The position numbers and the translations under genes are program-made. Source: Anaerolineales bacterium (GTDB lineage: Bacteria; Chloroflexota; Anaerolineae; Anaerolineales; Anaerolineaceae). Taken from it: a DNA stretch of 64,000 bases. The notes under the pieces were generated by a model that worked only from the letters and a program-made list of their open reading frames with translations, did not search any database and was not told the DNA's origin. Positions within the stretch are counted from its first letter, which is position 1, and each line of letters begins with the position of its first letter. The DNA is taken from assembly GCA_020060485.1 (NCBI GenBank), contig JAGVAB010000048.1, forward strand, positions 16,991 through 80,990. The letters are read 5' to 3'. Below, piece after piece: positions 37,475 to 46,286 of this stretch.

Positions 37475-37502
37475 ACTATAGCAAATTTTCTGTGATTTGC
37501 AA
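37475..37502 (-). promoter_or_regulatory. Likely promoter of the four-gene STAND/radical SAM operon
   Basis: On the minus strand TTGCAA (37497-37502), a 16-base spacer and TATAGT (37475-37480) lie about 50 bases upstream of the first start codon. No other promoter-like sequence was seen in the 97-base gap to the ABC-F gene. Confidence 0.5.
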
Positions 37503-37523
37503 TGAATGCGCTCACTTGCCCAC

Positions 37524-39167
37524 TCATTCCCACCCCCTTCTCACCCCATCCCCCTCCACCCGCCACACCTCGGAGGCGAAGCCCTCGATGAAATAGCGGT
37601 CATGCACCACAGCCAGCACCGTACCAGAAAAACCGGCCAGGGCCTGCTCAAAACGCGTGCGCGAGGGAATGTCCAAATGGTTGACCGGCTCATCCAGCAG
37701 CAGGAAGTTACAGCGCAGCGCTACCAGGCGGGCCAGCGAAAGCCGCGCCCGCTCACCATAGGAAAGTGACCCGACCGGCACAAAAACATCGTCTCCGCCA
37801 AACAGAAATTGGTGCAAAAAGGTGCGCACCCCGGTTTCGTTGCTGCCAGTGATGTGCTGAATGGTTTGCAAGGGCGTCCAGGCAGGGTTTAGGTCTTCCT
37901 GTTCCTGGGTCATGTAGCCCACCTGCACCCCTGCTCCCAGGCGCACATTTCCTTCCAGGGGTGGAATGCGCCCGGCGATGGTGCGCAGCAAAGTGGTCTT
38001 GCCAGTCCCGTTGGGTCCGGTCAGGACAATGCGCTGCCCAAGCTGCACGCTCAGCTCAATGCCGCTCAGCAATGGCACGCCCTCGTAACCCACCGACAAC
38101 CCATCCAGATACAGCACATCCCGGCCGCTGTCTGGTGTGTCCACAAATTCCAGCTTCATTTGCCAGCCGGCGCGCGGCTTGTCAATGCTGCCTTCGCCGG
38201 TTAAAAACTCCAGCCTCTTTTCCAGATGTTTGGCGCGCCGCACAGTTTCCAGTGTGCGATTGCCAAAGAATCCGCGGGCAAACTTGTCGCCGCTGTCGCC
38301 TTTTCCACCCTTGCGAAAGCGGGCAATGCCGCGTATGTGTGCCGCCGAAGCCCGCAGATGGACGATCTCCTCCTGCTGGTTCTGAAACTCCTGCCAGCGT
38401 TTTTCCTGTTCGCCGACTTTTTGGTCCAGATAGGCAGAGTAATTGCCTGGGTAGGCAGTCAACTGATGGGTAACGCCGTCCAGTTCGAGAATCCCGGTAG
38501 CAACCCGGTCGAGGAAGGCCCGGTCATGCGAGACCAGCAGCACGCCGCCCTTGAATTCCAGCAACCAGTCCTCCAGCCAGACGAGCATCTCCAGATCGAG
38601 GTGATTGGTCGGCTCGTCCAGCAGCAACACCTGCGGATTGGCAAGCAGCGCTCCAGCCAGAGCGAGCCGCGTTTTTTGACCGCCGCTCAAATGTTCCACA
38701 GGCATATCTGCTTCCAGGCCGCCTAATCCAAGGCTGGCCAACACTTCTGGAGCGCGCCAGCCAGACCCGGCCGCCTGGCTCAATTCTCCCAGCACCCGGT
38801 CATACTCCACCTGAAGCCGGACAGAATCTGGCGCACCCGCCAGCCCGTTTGCCAGCCGCTGCAAATCCTCACTCAAACGGTTCAAGCCGCCTTGCATGCG
38901 GTCGCTGAAACCGCCCAACGTCTCACCAGGGGGAAAGGTGAAACCTTGCGGTAAATACCCCACCCGCAGATCAACTGGCGTGCGCTGCACGCTGCCCGTG
39001 TCGGGCTTTTCCTGCCCGGCCATGATGCGCAGCAAAGTAGTTTTGCCGCAGCCATTGACCCCCACCAGACCCAGGCGCTCGCCGCCATTCAGGCTGAAAG
39101 AAACGTCCTCAAGAACCGGGACGATACCAAAGGATTTTGAAACTCGATGCACTGTAAACATAAACAA
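37524..39167 (-). CDS. ABC-F family ATPase, probable ribosome-protection/translation factor
   Basis: A 547-residue protein with two ABC domains and no membrane segments. Domain 1: VNGCGKTT Walker A, LSGGQKTRLALAGALL, LLLDEPTNHLDL. Domain 2: GPNGTGKTT, LSYGERARLSLARLV, LLLDEPVNHLDI. The linker between them (about residues 230-320, basic, with RFRKGGKGDSGDKFARGFFG) corresponds to the P-site tRNA interaction motif that reaches into the ribosome. ABC-F members act in translation; some protect ribosomes from macrolides, lincosamides or pleuromutilins. The leader-peptide attenuator upstream (39182-39307) favours the antibiotic-resistance type. Substrate class cannot be read from sequence. Confidence 0.88.
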   Translation of the reverse strand: MFMFTVHRVSKSFGIVPVLEDVSFSLNGGERLGLVGVNGCGKTTLLRIMAGQEKPDTGSVQRTPVDLRVGYLPQGFTFPPGETLGGFSDRMQGGLNRLSEDLQRLANGLAGAPDSVRLQVEYDRVLGELSQAAGSGWRAPEVLASLGLGGLEADMPVEHLSGGQKTRLALAGALLANPQVLLLDEPTNHLDLEMLVWLEDWLLEFKGGVLLVSHDRAFLDRVATGILELDGVTHQLTAYPGNYSAYLDQKVGEQEKRWQEFQNQQEEIVHLRASAAHIRGIARFRKGGKGDSGDKFARGFFGNRTLETVRRAKHLEKRLEFLTGEGSIDKPRAGWQMKLEFVDTPDSGRDVLYLDGLSVGYEGVPLLSGIELSVQLGQRIVLTGPNGTGKTTLLRTIAGRIPPLEGNVRLGAGVQVGYMTQEQEDLNPAWTPLQTIQHITGSNETGVRTFLHQFLFGGDDVFVPVGSLSYGERARLSLARLVALRCNFLLLDEPVNHLDIPSRTRFEQALAGFSGTVLAVVHDRYFIEGFASEVWRVEGDGVRRGWE

Positions 39168-39181
39168 CCTGCCTTTTAAAT

Positions 39182-39307
39182 AAAAAAGCCGAAGGGATCA
39201 TGCCCTCAGCCCGCGTTTAACGACACAACAGAAGGTTTCCCTGTTACAAACGACGAATTAAAAGTGGTTGCCTGCCATGGATCTAGTCTCCTTTGGTTTT
39301 CGGCTTT
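39182..39307 (-). promoter_or_regulatory. Ribosome-dependent attenuator in the ABC-F leader
   Basis: An extended -10 (TGCTAAAAT, about 39309-39317) places the 5' end of the mRNA near 39307. The first bases AAAGCCGAA (39299-39307) are fully complementary to TTCGGCTTT (39185-39193), which runs into six U residues, so the leader can close as a terminator just before the ABC-F ribosome binding site. The loop encloses the short ORF MAGNHF. A smaller hairpin (GAGGG/CCCTT) sits directly before the U-run. Ribosome stalling on the short ORF would block the long stem and allow read-through, as known for several resistance ABC-F and erm genes. Confidence 0.7.
39258..39278 (-). CDS. Six-residue leader peptide MAGNHF
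   Basis: ATG GCA GGC AAC CAC TTT TAA, preceded at 9 bases by AAGGAG (39288-39293), the best ribosome binding site in this leader. It lies inside the loop of the attenuator. Too short to be a functional protein; its role is inferred to be sensing ribosome-targeting drugs or translation state for the downstream ABC-F gene. Confidence 0.6.
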   Translation of the reverse strand: MAGNHF

Positions 39308-39477
39308 ATTTTAGCATAAAGACAGCCGGTGTATATTGGCCATTTGGGGGATTATTGGACAACTTCCAGACGTTTTTTCTGCCTGAACAAGTCTCCTGGA
39401 TTGGCTAGTTCCTCTGGATGAAACCAGCACTGCGAAAAGCCGGGGCACAGCGTAACACCCGCTCGAGATATATTTTG

Positions 39478-42400
39478 TCAATAATCAATCTCGCGGCTGA
39501 GCACAGTAACCACCAGAGTGGTGGTTTCGCCCAATTCCTGCAATTTCTTCGGGTCAATGATCTCCAGTGCATCCTGCGGCGTGCCGGTGTACTGGTCAGA
39601 ACCATTCCAGTGGACATAAGCCGTCAGCGCATCCCGGCCGCCAAAACTCACCCCCACTTCCTGACCAAAATGCGGCCCGCGCCCGCGGGTGGCGACCCGG
39701 CTGCCCATACGTCGGGCGGCATTCTCATACAACGTCACCAGGCGATAGCTTGAACCCTGGGCCAGCAGGATTTCATGGCCGCTGCCCGCGCCCACCCCGC
39801 TCAGTTCCAGGATAGCTTCCACATTCAACATACCCAAACCACTCGTATTGCCCAGAATGCTGTCGGTACTCAACGACAAGCTGCGCTGACCACCGCTCCA
39901 GGCAACAAAGACTACCGTCTTCTTGGGAAAATATTCGCCCTGCTTAAGCACTCGCGCAATTTCCAGCATCTCGGCCACCCCGCTGGCATTGTCATTGGCT
40001 CCGGGGTAAAAAGTGCCATCCGGAGCAGTGCCCAAACCATCGAAATACGCACTGACCAGAATGATCTGACTGTCCATGCTGCCGCCACCTGGCATGGGAA
40101 TTTGCGCACCACTGCCCGGAATAACCCCGATCACGTTATAGTGCTTTTCATCCTGCAGCTCCTCGCTGCCCTCCACTTTGACCCGCACCGCAACCCCTTC
40201 GCCCGTGAAGGCAATAGCGTCCGGTTCCAGTTCCTGCGCCAGGCGCTCCAGATCGGCCAGGCTGGAACCAGCCGTTTGCAGCAATTGATCTCCTAATACC
40301 GGAGGCACAACCACTGCTGGAAAATCCACATAGAATGGAAGGGTGGGATGCAGTTTGCGCCGCGTCAAAAAGCTGTCATCCTCCGCGATGACCACCAGCG
40401 CCCCAATTCGCACACCCGGCAGGTTGATATAGGCCAGGTCTTTTTCACGCACCACCAGGACGTGCTCCAGCAAATCACCATTGCGCAATTCATAACGGGC
40501 GGTGGCCCCCCATTGGCTTAATGTAGCTCGCGCTGCCAGCTTTGAGCCTTCACCATAGACCAATCCTGTAACCGTTCCGGAAAAGGAACCGAATGCGGGT
40601 AAATTGCTGCTGTACTCGCTGAAGTCCTGGCGGTAAACCAGCGGCGGGCTGCCATCCAGAATTTGCATTTCCGGCGTACCGGTCAAATGCGCCCAGATGG
40701 CCGGATATTCCTGAAGATACTCTGTCGAATTGACCCCCGGTACCAGCCCCACTTCGGCCATGCGCCCGGCGATATAAGCCGCTGCTTGTGCTGCGCCTTC
40801 TGTGCCCGATTCGCGCCCGCCAAATTCCGGCGATGTCAATGCAGCAATATCTTGCATCACATTTTCGGTAGTGAACTGGGCAGCCTGTTCCTTGTAGAGG
40901 TCAACCGTCGATGTGCTGCGCATCACCCACCACACACCGGCCAGGAGTACCACGCCGGCCGTCACGGTATAACGATTGACCAGGCGGTTTAAATTGATGC
41001 GGCTTTCGCGCAGGAAGCGCCGCATGCCTTCGCCCCACAGGTTAAAGGTGAAGATCGCCACAAAGAAGAACACCCCCGGATACCAGGCCAGCCAGGGATA
41101 ACTGCGCCACCAATTGCGGATATTGGCAAGCAATGCACCCCATTCCGGCACGTCGGAAAAATAGTAAACGATGGGGGTCATGCTGGCGCCTTCCCCAATC
41201 ACAGCCTTGAAACCGCCTCCCAGGAAGATGTTCAGGAAACCCAGCTCGGCCAGCAGCATTAACACGCCCCCCATTTCCAGCACCGAAAGCACCACCACCG
41301 AGGACAACAGGTAGGGAATGGTATGCCGCCACAGGATTTGCAAGGCACGCGAACCCACCGAGCGCGCAGCTTCGATATACAACGCCGGTTTTTGGCTGAT
41401 CACCTGGCTGCGCACAAACTGGGCGATCTGCCCCCAGCCCACCACGCACAGGGCAATAATGAATACACTGCGCCCTTTTTGAATGCCCAGCGCCAGAATC
41501 AACAGCATGGCAAAGATTGTTTCCGGAAAAGCTGCCCACACCGAGATCGCCGCCTGGATCAGGCGGTCGACCCAGCGGTCCTGCCACCAGCCGGCAATGA
41601 TGCCCAACACCGTACCCAGCAGCACCCGCGCAATGGTCGCCACAAAGGCCAGGGTCAGGGTTTGCTTGGCCCCAGCCAAAACCAATGCCTGAATGTCCCG
41701 GCCTATGGCGTCACTGCCCCAGGGAAAGGTGCTCGAAGGCAGAAAAGGCGGCGACTGGATCTGCCCTTCAATCACCACGATCGAATGTGTTTGATAGGGA
41801 TTGGCGTCAGTGAACTTCCCGCCAAAAATGATCAGGGTCACAAAAGCCAGCACCAAAACTGTGCCGCCCAGAAAGGAAAGGTTGCCAAACAACAACCGCC
41901 AGGAAAATCGCCCTGGCTTTTCAGCCGGCGCTTCCAATTGGGCAGGTTTCGGAACAGCCGGAAGCGCCTCCCCGGCCGCATCCGCACTCTTCGAATGGCC
42001 CCGGATCGATTGCCGGACATTTTGGAAAAGCTGTTTGGCCGTCTGGCGCAGCACCACCCAGGGACTGGACATGAGGTCCTGGTGATCCATTTCCACCCGG
42101 GCATCCTTGCGCAAACGTACGTCGATCAAAGGATAGGTGAATTCCACCAGCACATTTACCAGCAGGAAAAACAAACCCAAAGAAAGTATCAGGTCTGTCG
42201 TCAGGAAAGGCTGATCCTCGCGGATGGCTTCCAGAATGGTCAGGCCAATACCCGGCCAGAGGAAGAAAGTTTCCACCACTGGCAGGCTGGCCAGCGAGAA
42301 ACGCAGCGAAGTGCTCATGGTGGTCAGGATCGGGATGAGCACATTCCGCATGGCATGCCCCCACAGCATATGCCGGTAGGATGCACCTTTGGCTTTGGCC

Positions 42401-43347
42401 GTGCGCATGAATTCCTCATCCAGCACATCCACCATGCTGATGTAGGTAACCTGCATGATCTGGGCCAGAGGCCGGGCCGCCAGTACCAGCACCGGCATGA
42501 CCAGATGCAGGTCCCAGCCAAAACCGGTGGGCGGCAGAGGCGCAGTGCTGGTACCCAACCAGCGATACAGACGGAAATCCACCACCCACAGCAGCATGGC
42601 CACCAGAAAACTGGGCAGCGAGATGCCCAGAATGGATCCCAGGATCATCACCGGTGCCAGGTTTCTGCGGCGCAAACGGGCAGCCAGAATACCCAATGAG
42701 CCGCCAACGACAGTTGCCAGCAATAGCGAAAGCAACAACAATCCTGCGCTGCGCACGAACAGCTTGGACACCAAAGCAAAAGCCGACTGGTTGACCTTAT
42801 GCCAAAAATAACTGCCAGGATGGTGAAAAAGGTAAGAGAACAATTGGCGGGCGGTATGAACCAACGCCTCCAGAGGCTGGACAGGCAGCCCGGCCCGGCC
42901 TTGCTGCGCCAGGTAAAAACCCAGCAGGGTCAAAAAAGCCACCGCCAGCAAGATCAAGGCGCTGCTGGCCAGTCGTTTTAGCAGGATCAAAAAAGGCGAA
43001 GTCTGGTGTTCACCGTCCGCCCCGGACGGAAGGGATGTTTGAGCAGGCTGCCCGGCAGGCGGCAGTCCTGGCGAAACTTGCGGCTGATGCTCAGCCACCC
43101 AGGCCATGCCCCGGCGGGCGCGTTCGCTGGACGGGTTGATCTCCAGCGCCCTGGACAGATAGGTCAGGCTGGCTTCAGGCTGCACCATTGCCGCCAGGAT
43201 CAACCACGGCGTCTCCAATTGCGGATAGAGCAGGGCCGCGCGGATCGCCAAATGACGAGCTTTCATCTGCTCTCCGCTGGCAAGGGCTTTCATCGCCTGC
43301 CGCAAAATCTCCTGCACCTGGTCATGAGCCGGACCGGAAATCATCAT
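39478..43347 (-). CDS. Fusion of two DppB/DppC-type ABC permeases with a degenerate M28 peptidase domain
   Basis: About 1289 residues. Residues 1-105 contain a short TPR-like helical part. The first permease (about 120-420) carries the EAA loop EFMRTAKAKGASYRHMLWGHAM; the second (about 480-800) carries YIEAARSVGSRALQILWRHTIP. These are the B and C subunits of dipeptide/nickel-type ABC importers, normally separate. A last helix (about 815-835) leads to a PA-domain-containing M28-like region. There the zinc motif reads SAYFDGLG instead of AHxD, GANDNASGV is kept, but the catalytic Glu-Glu is replaced by GGQRS, so peptidase activity is unlikely. No ATPase or binding protein is adjacent. ATG 43347 has GAGG upstream. 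Confidence 0.85.
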   Translation of the reverse strand: MMISGPAHDQVQEILRQAMKALASGEQMKARHLAIRAALLYPQLETPWLILAAMVQPEASLTYLSRALEINPSSERARRGMAWVAEHQPQVSPGLPPAGQPAQTSLPSGADGEHQTSPFLILLKRLASSALILLAVAFLTLLGFYLAQQGRAGLPVQPLEALVHTARQLFSYLFHHPGSYFWHKVNQSAFALVSKLFVRSAGLLLLSLLLATVVGGSLGILAARLRRRNLAPVMILGSILGISLPSFLVAMLLWVVDFRLYRWLGTSTAPLPPTGFGWDLHLVMPVLVLAARPLAQIMQVTYISMVDVLDEEFMRTAKAKGASYRHMLWGHAMRNVLIPILTTMSTSLRFSLASLPVVETFFLWPGIGLTILEAIREDQPFLTTDLILSLGLFFLLVNVLVEFTYPLIDVRLRKDARVEMDHQDLMSSPWVVLRQTAKQLFQNVRQSIRGHSKSADAAGEALPAVPKPAQLEAPAEKPGRFSWRLLFGNLSFLGGTVLVLAFVTLIIFGGKFTDANPYQTHSIVVIEGQIQSPPFLPSSTFPWGSDAIGRDIQALVLAGAKQTLTLAFVATIARVLLGTVLGIIAGWWQDRWVDRLIQAAISVWAAFPETIFAMLLILALGIQKGRSVFIIALCVVGWGQIAQFVRSQVISQKPALYIEAARSVGSRALQILWRHTIPYLLSSVVVLSVLEMGGVLMLLAELGFLNIFLGGGFKAVIGEGASMTPIVYYFSDVPEWGALLANIRNWWRSYPWLAWYPGVFFFVAIFTFNLWGEGMRRFLRESRINLNRLVNRYTVTAGVVLLAGVWWVMRSTSTVDLYKEQAAQFTTENVMQDIAALTSPEFGGRESGTEGAAQAAAYIAGRMAEVGLVPGVNSTEYLQEYPAIWAHLTGTPEMQILDGSPPLVYRQDFSEYSSNLPAFGSFSGTVTGLVYGEGSKLAARATLSQWGATARYELRNGDLLEHVLVVREKDLAYINLPGVRIGALVVIAEDDSFLTRRKLHPTLPFYVDFPAVVVPPVLGDQLLQTAGSSLADLERLAQELEPDAIAFTGEGVAVRVKVEGSEELQDEKHYNVIGVIPGSGAQIPMPGGGSMDSQIILVSAYFDGLGTAPDGTFYPGANDNASGVAEMLEIARVLKQGEYFPKKTVVFVAWSGGQRSLSLSTDSILGNTSGLGMLNVEAILELSGVGAGSGHEILLAQGSSYRLVTLYENAARRMGSRVATRGRGPHFGQEVGVSFGGRDALTAYVHWNGSDQYTGTPQDALEIIDPKKLQELGETTTLVVTVLSREIDY

Positions 43348-43913
43348 GTTGCATACCTCGTTGAGAATGGTCTTCTGATAAACCAACACCTTGAAAAGCT
43401 CGGGATACGGTTCAACAATCAATTATACAGCAGGCCAAACAAACTGCCGATGAACACGAAAAAAAATCGGCATGGCTTTCTCAAAGTTAATTTTCCATTT
43501 GCTTCTTTTATTGATGGCACGAGGCCGGATGAAAGACGGTCTGTGCATCACCGGGGTTTATTCACCCCACCCCTCGAACTCCCCTCCCCGCTGTTTGCAT
43601 GACGTATCCCAATTCCTTCTTCTGCGGGAAGGGGAGCTTTTTGTGCGGTGTTGAGCAGCGGCGAAGCCACTGCTCAACACCGCACGTTTCTTTTCCTCCC
43701 CCGGCCTATGAAGTCTGATCTACAAATCCAATCCGCGCCGGGGGAGAAATGGTGGCAGAGGGCAGCCTATTACCATCTGTATTTTGCATCTACTTTGATC
43801 TGGATGACCTTCACTGTTTTGAAAAATCGTAAATGTCAAGCTTTCTTGAGAATGCCATGAAAAAATCGGCCAAATGACCAGGTGATATCTGACCAATTGG
43901 CCAGAAAAATCTC
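43348..43913. repeat. Gene-free region with nested inverted repeats
   Basis: No credible gene in about 570 bases. The clearest element is a 16-bp perfect stem GTGCGGTGTTGAGCAG (43643-43658) with its complement at 43670-43685, the loop itself pairing as GG-CGAAG-CC. Around it are CCCCTCCCCGC with GCGGGAAGGGG (about 43580-43636) and CTCCCCCGGC with GCCGGGGGAG (about 43696-43745). Three successive inverted repeats suggest a non-autonomous mobile or REP-type element rather than a terminator. Confidence 0.5.
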
Positions 43914-43988
43914 TTGACAAACCGCTTGACAGGAGTATAATGCTTAACGTTGTTAAATATTAACATTGTGAACTATTAACGATGTTAA
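43914..43988 (+). promoter_or_regulatory. MarR operon promoter with three phased palindromic operators
   Basis: TTGACA (43914-43919), 16-base spacer, TATAAT (43936-43941). Directly downstream are three 13-base palindromes of the form TTAAC-NNN-GTTAA at 43944-43956, 43960-43972 (one mismatch, GTGAA) and 43976-43988, repeated exactly every 16 bases. They cover the transcription start and leader, which suits repression by the MarR protein encoded next. Confidence 0.8.
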
Positions 43989-44015
43989 GTGGTCTTGACC
44001 TTATGGAGAAAACAG

Positions 44016-44513
44016 ATGAACCCAGGAACTGTTTCCGAAGACACCCTGCAAAGATGCGAGCGTGCCTTGTGGCGCACCCTGCCCGCCATCCTGCATGCCA
44101 ACCGCCAGTTAACCCAGCAAGAGTTGTTCAGCGATGATCTTCAATTAACCCCGGCCCAATTTCACATTCTGCGAAACATCCATCGCGGTGCAAAATCTCT
44201 CAGCGATATCGCCGCCAGCGAAAGGGTCAGCCTGCCGGCCATCAGCCGCCATGTAGACGATCTTGTCAACCTGGGCCTGGTCTCACGAACACGGGGCACT
44301 ACAGACCGCCGCTCCATCCTGCTGGAAATGACCGAGAAGGGCCAGACAGCCTGGAAGAAAATGGGTGAACTGAAACAGCAGCTTTTCTTTGAAAAACTGA
44401 AAAACCTGAACACCAGCGAAATAGAGGCCATTATTCAGGGTCTCGACCTGCTGTACAAGGCATTTGCCAACGATGAGTCTGCAGAGTGTGTCTGTCAGAC
44501 AGAGGGAGAATAG
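44016..44513 (+). CDS. MarR-family transcriptional regulator
   Basis: A 165-residue winged-helix repressor. LTPAQFHILRNIHRGAKSLSDIAASERVSLPAISRHVDDLVNLGLVSRT is the DNA-binding region with the recognition helix around AISRHVDDL, and RGTTDRRSILLEMTEKG is the beta-wing with the conserved D-R-R. It forms dimers and usually releases DNA on binding a phenolic or drug-like ligand. It is first in an operon with two ABC half-exporters, 7 bases before the next start, so autoregulation and drug-induced export are likely. ATG 44016 has GGAG 7 bases upstream; a start at 43989 would overlap the last palindrome. Confidence 0.93.
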   Translation: MNPGTVSEDTLQRCERALWRTLPAILHANRQLTQQELFSDDLQLTPAQFHILRNIHRGAKSLSDIAASERVSLPAISRHVDDLVNLGLVSRTRGTTDRRSILLEMTEKGQTAWKKMGELKQQLFFEKLKNLNTSEIEAIIQGLDLLYKAFANDESAECVCQTEGE

Positions 44514-44520
44514 TATCACC

Positions 44521-46284
44521 ATGCATGAAATACTTCGATTAAGACGGTTTCTAAAACCTTACACGGTGCCAGCCATTTTGACCATGACATTAATGATCAT
44601 CATGGTCGCTCTGGAGTTGACGCTTCCCAGATTGATCCAGCGCATTGTTGACCAGGGCGTTACACCCGGCAATCTCACGGTTGTCTGGCAGACAGCGCTG
44701 TTGATGCTTGGCATCTCCTTGCTCAACCTGGGCGTAGCCATTGGCAATACCCTCGTTTCGGTAAGAGTTGCTGAAGGTTTTGCCCGTGACATGCGCAAAG
44801 ACCTGTTCCACAAGATTCAGGAACTGTCCTTTGGCAACCTCGACCATCTGCGCACCGGCAATTTGATCGTGCGCATGACCAGCGATATCACCTCGGTACA
44901 AATGGCTGTGCGTCTGATCCTCAATCTCAGCGTGCGCGCCCTGGTGTTGCTGACCGGCAGCATGATCCTGATGTTTTCCACCAACAGCCAGTTGGCCGTC
45001 AAACTGCTGCCCTTCATGCTCATCATTCTGGTGCTGATCGTCATCTTTGCCGGAAAACTGCAAAAGATCTTTCTGGCTTTGCAACAAAAGCTGGACAGAC
45101 TGAACAACGTCATGCAGGAAAATTTATCCGGGGTACGTGTGGTCAAGGCATTTGTCCGGGCTGATTATGAAAATGAACGCTTCGCAGATGCCAATCAGGA
45201 CTTCACCCGCCAAAACATCGCCGCCATGCGCTTGATGGCTGTACTGATGCCATTGATGATGGTTTTGTTGAACCTGGGCAGCGTGGCCATTATCGGGTTT
45301 GGCGGTCTGCAAGTGATCCAGGGCAGTATGACCATCGGCGAGATCATGGCCTTCATCAATTACCTGATGACCGCCATGTTCCCCATGCTCATGCTGGCCA
45401 TGATCATCGGTACCCTGGCCGCATCCGAAGCTTCGGCCGAACGGATCAACGAAGTCATGTACAGTACACCCGAAGTCCAGGACCGGCCTTCCGCCATCAG
45501 CATTGAAGAAACCAGCGGACATGTGGTATTTGAAGATGTCTGCTTCAGTTACAACGGCACCAATTGCGCAGAACCCGTGCTTAATCACATCAACCTGGAG
45601 GCCAAGCCCGGACAAACCGTGGCCATTCTGGGCTCCACCGGTTCGGGAAAAACATCGCTGGTGAATCTTATTCCGCGTTTCTACGATGTCAGCGCAGGGC
45701 GCATCACCCTGGATGGCGTTGATCTGCGTGACATCAAGCGCGATTCCCTGCTGGCCCAGACTGGAATTGCCCTGCAGGAAACCGTGCTGTTCAGCGGTAC
45801 CATGCGGGACAATATCCGCTATGGCAGAATGACCGCCAGTGAAGAAGAAGTGATCGCCGCTGCCAAAGCCGCCCAGGCCCATGAATTCATTATGAATCTG
45901 CCGGATGGCTACGACACGCACATCGAACAGCGCGGCACCAATCTCTCCGGCGGCCAAAAACAGCGCATCGCCATCGCCCGCGCCCTGCTGGTCAAGCCGC
46001 GCATCCTCATCCTGGACGACAGCACCAGCGCGGTGGACGTGGATACCGAAGCCCAGATCCAGGACGCACTGCAGCAAGCCATGAAAAGCACCACCAGTTT
46101 TGTGATTGCCCAACGTATCAGCACCGTACTGACCGCCGACAAGATCATCATCCTGGACAATGGCCGCATTGCTGCGGAAGGCACCCATGCCGAGTTGATT
46201 CACAACAGCCCGATTTATCAAGAAATCTACGAGTCGCAATTGGGCAACGGCCTCAAAACTGCGACCCCAATTGCAGGTGATTGA
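44521..46284 (+). CDS. ABC half-exporter A (degenerate-site subunit of a heterodimeric multidrug exporter)
   Basis: A 587-residue type IV ABC exporter half: six membrane helices (about 20-300) followed by one nucleotide-binding domain with Walker A GSTGSGKTSL (about 370), signature LSGGQKQR and Walker B ILILDDSTSAVD. The catalytic Glu after Walker B is Asp, the mark of the degenerate ATP site in heterodimers such as TM287/288, BmrCD and LmrCD. It must pair with the next gene. GGGAG lies about 12 bases upstream of ATG 44521; the longer frame from 44464 overlaps marR and is unlikely. Confidence 0.9.
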   Translation: MHEILRLRRFLKPYTVPAILTMTLMIIMVALELTLPRLIQRIVDQGVTPGNLTVVWQTALLMLGISLLNLGVAIGNTLVSVRVAEGFARDMRKDLFHKIQELSFGNLDHLRTGNLIVRMTSDITSVQMAVRLILNLSVRALVLLTGSMILMFSTNSQLAVKLLPFMLIILVLIVIFAGKLQKIFLALQQKLDRLNNVMQENLSGVRVVKAFVRADYENERFADANQDFTRQNIAAMRLMAVLMPLMMVLLNLGSVAIIGFGGLQVIQGSMTIGEIMAFINYLMTAMFPMLMLAMIIGTLAASEASAERINEVMYSTPEVQDRPSAISIEETSGHVVFEDVCFSYNGTNCAEPVLNHINLEAKPGQTVAILGSTGSGKTSLVNLIPRFYDVSAGRITLDGVDLRDIKRDSLLAQTGIALQETVLFSGTMRDNIRYGRMTASEEEVIAAAKAAQAHEFIMNLPDGYDTHIEQRGTNLSGGQKQRIAIARALLVKPRILILDDSTSAVDVDTEAQIQDALQQAMKSTTSFVIAQRISTVLTADKIIILDNGRIAAEGTHAELIHNSPIYQEIYESQLGNGLKTATPIAGD

Positions 46285-46286
46285 TC

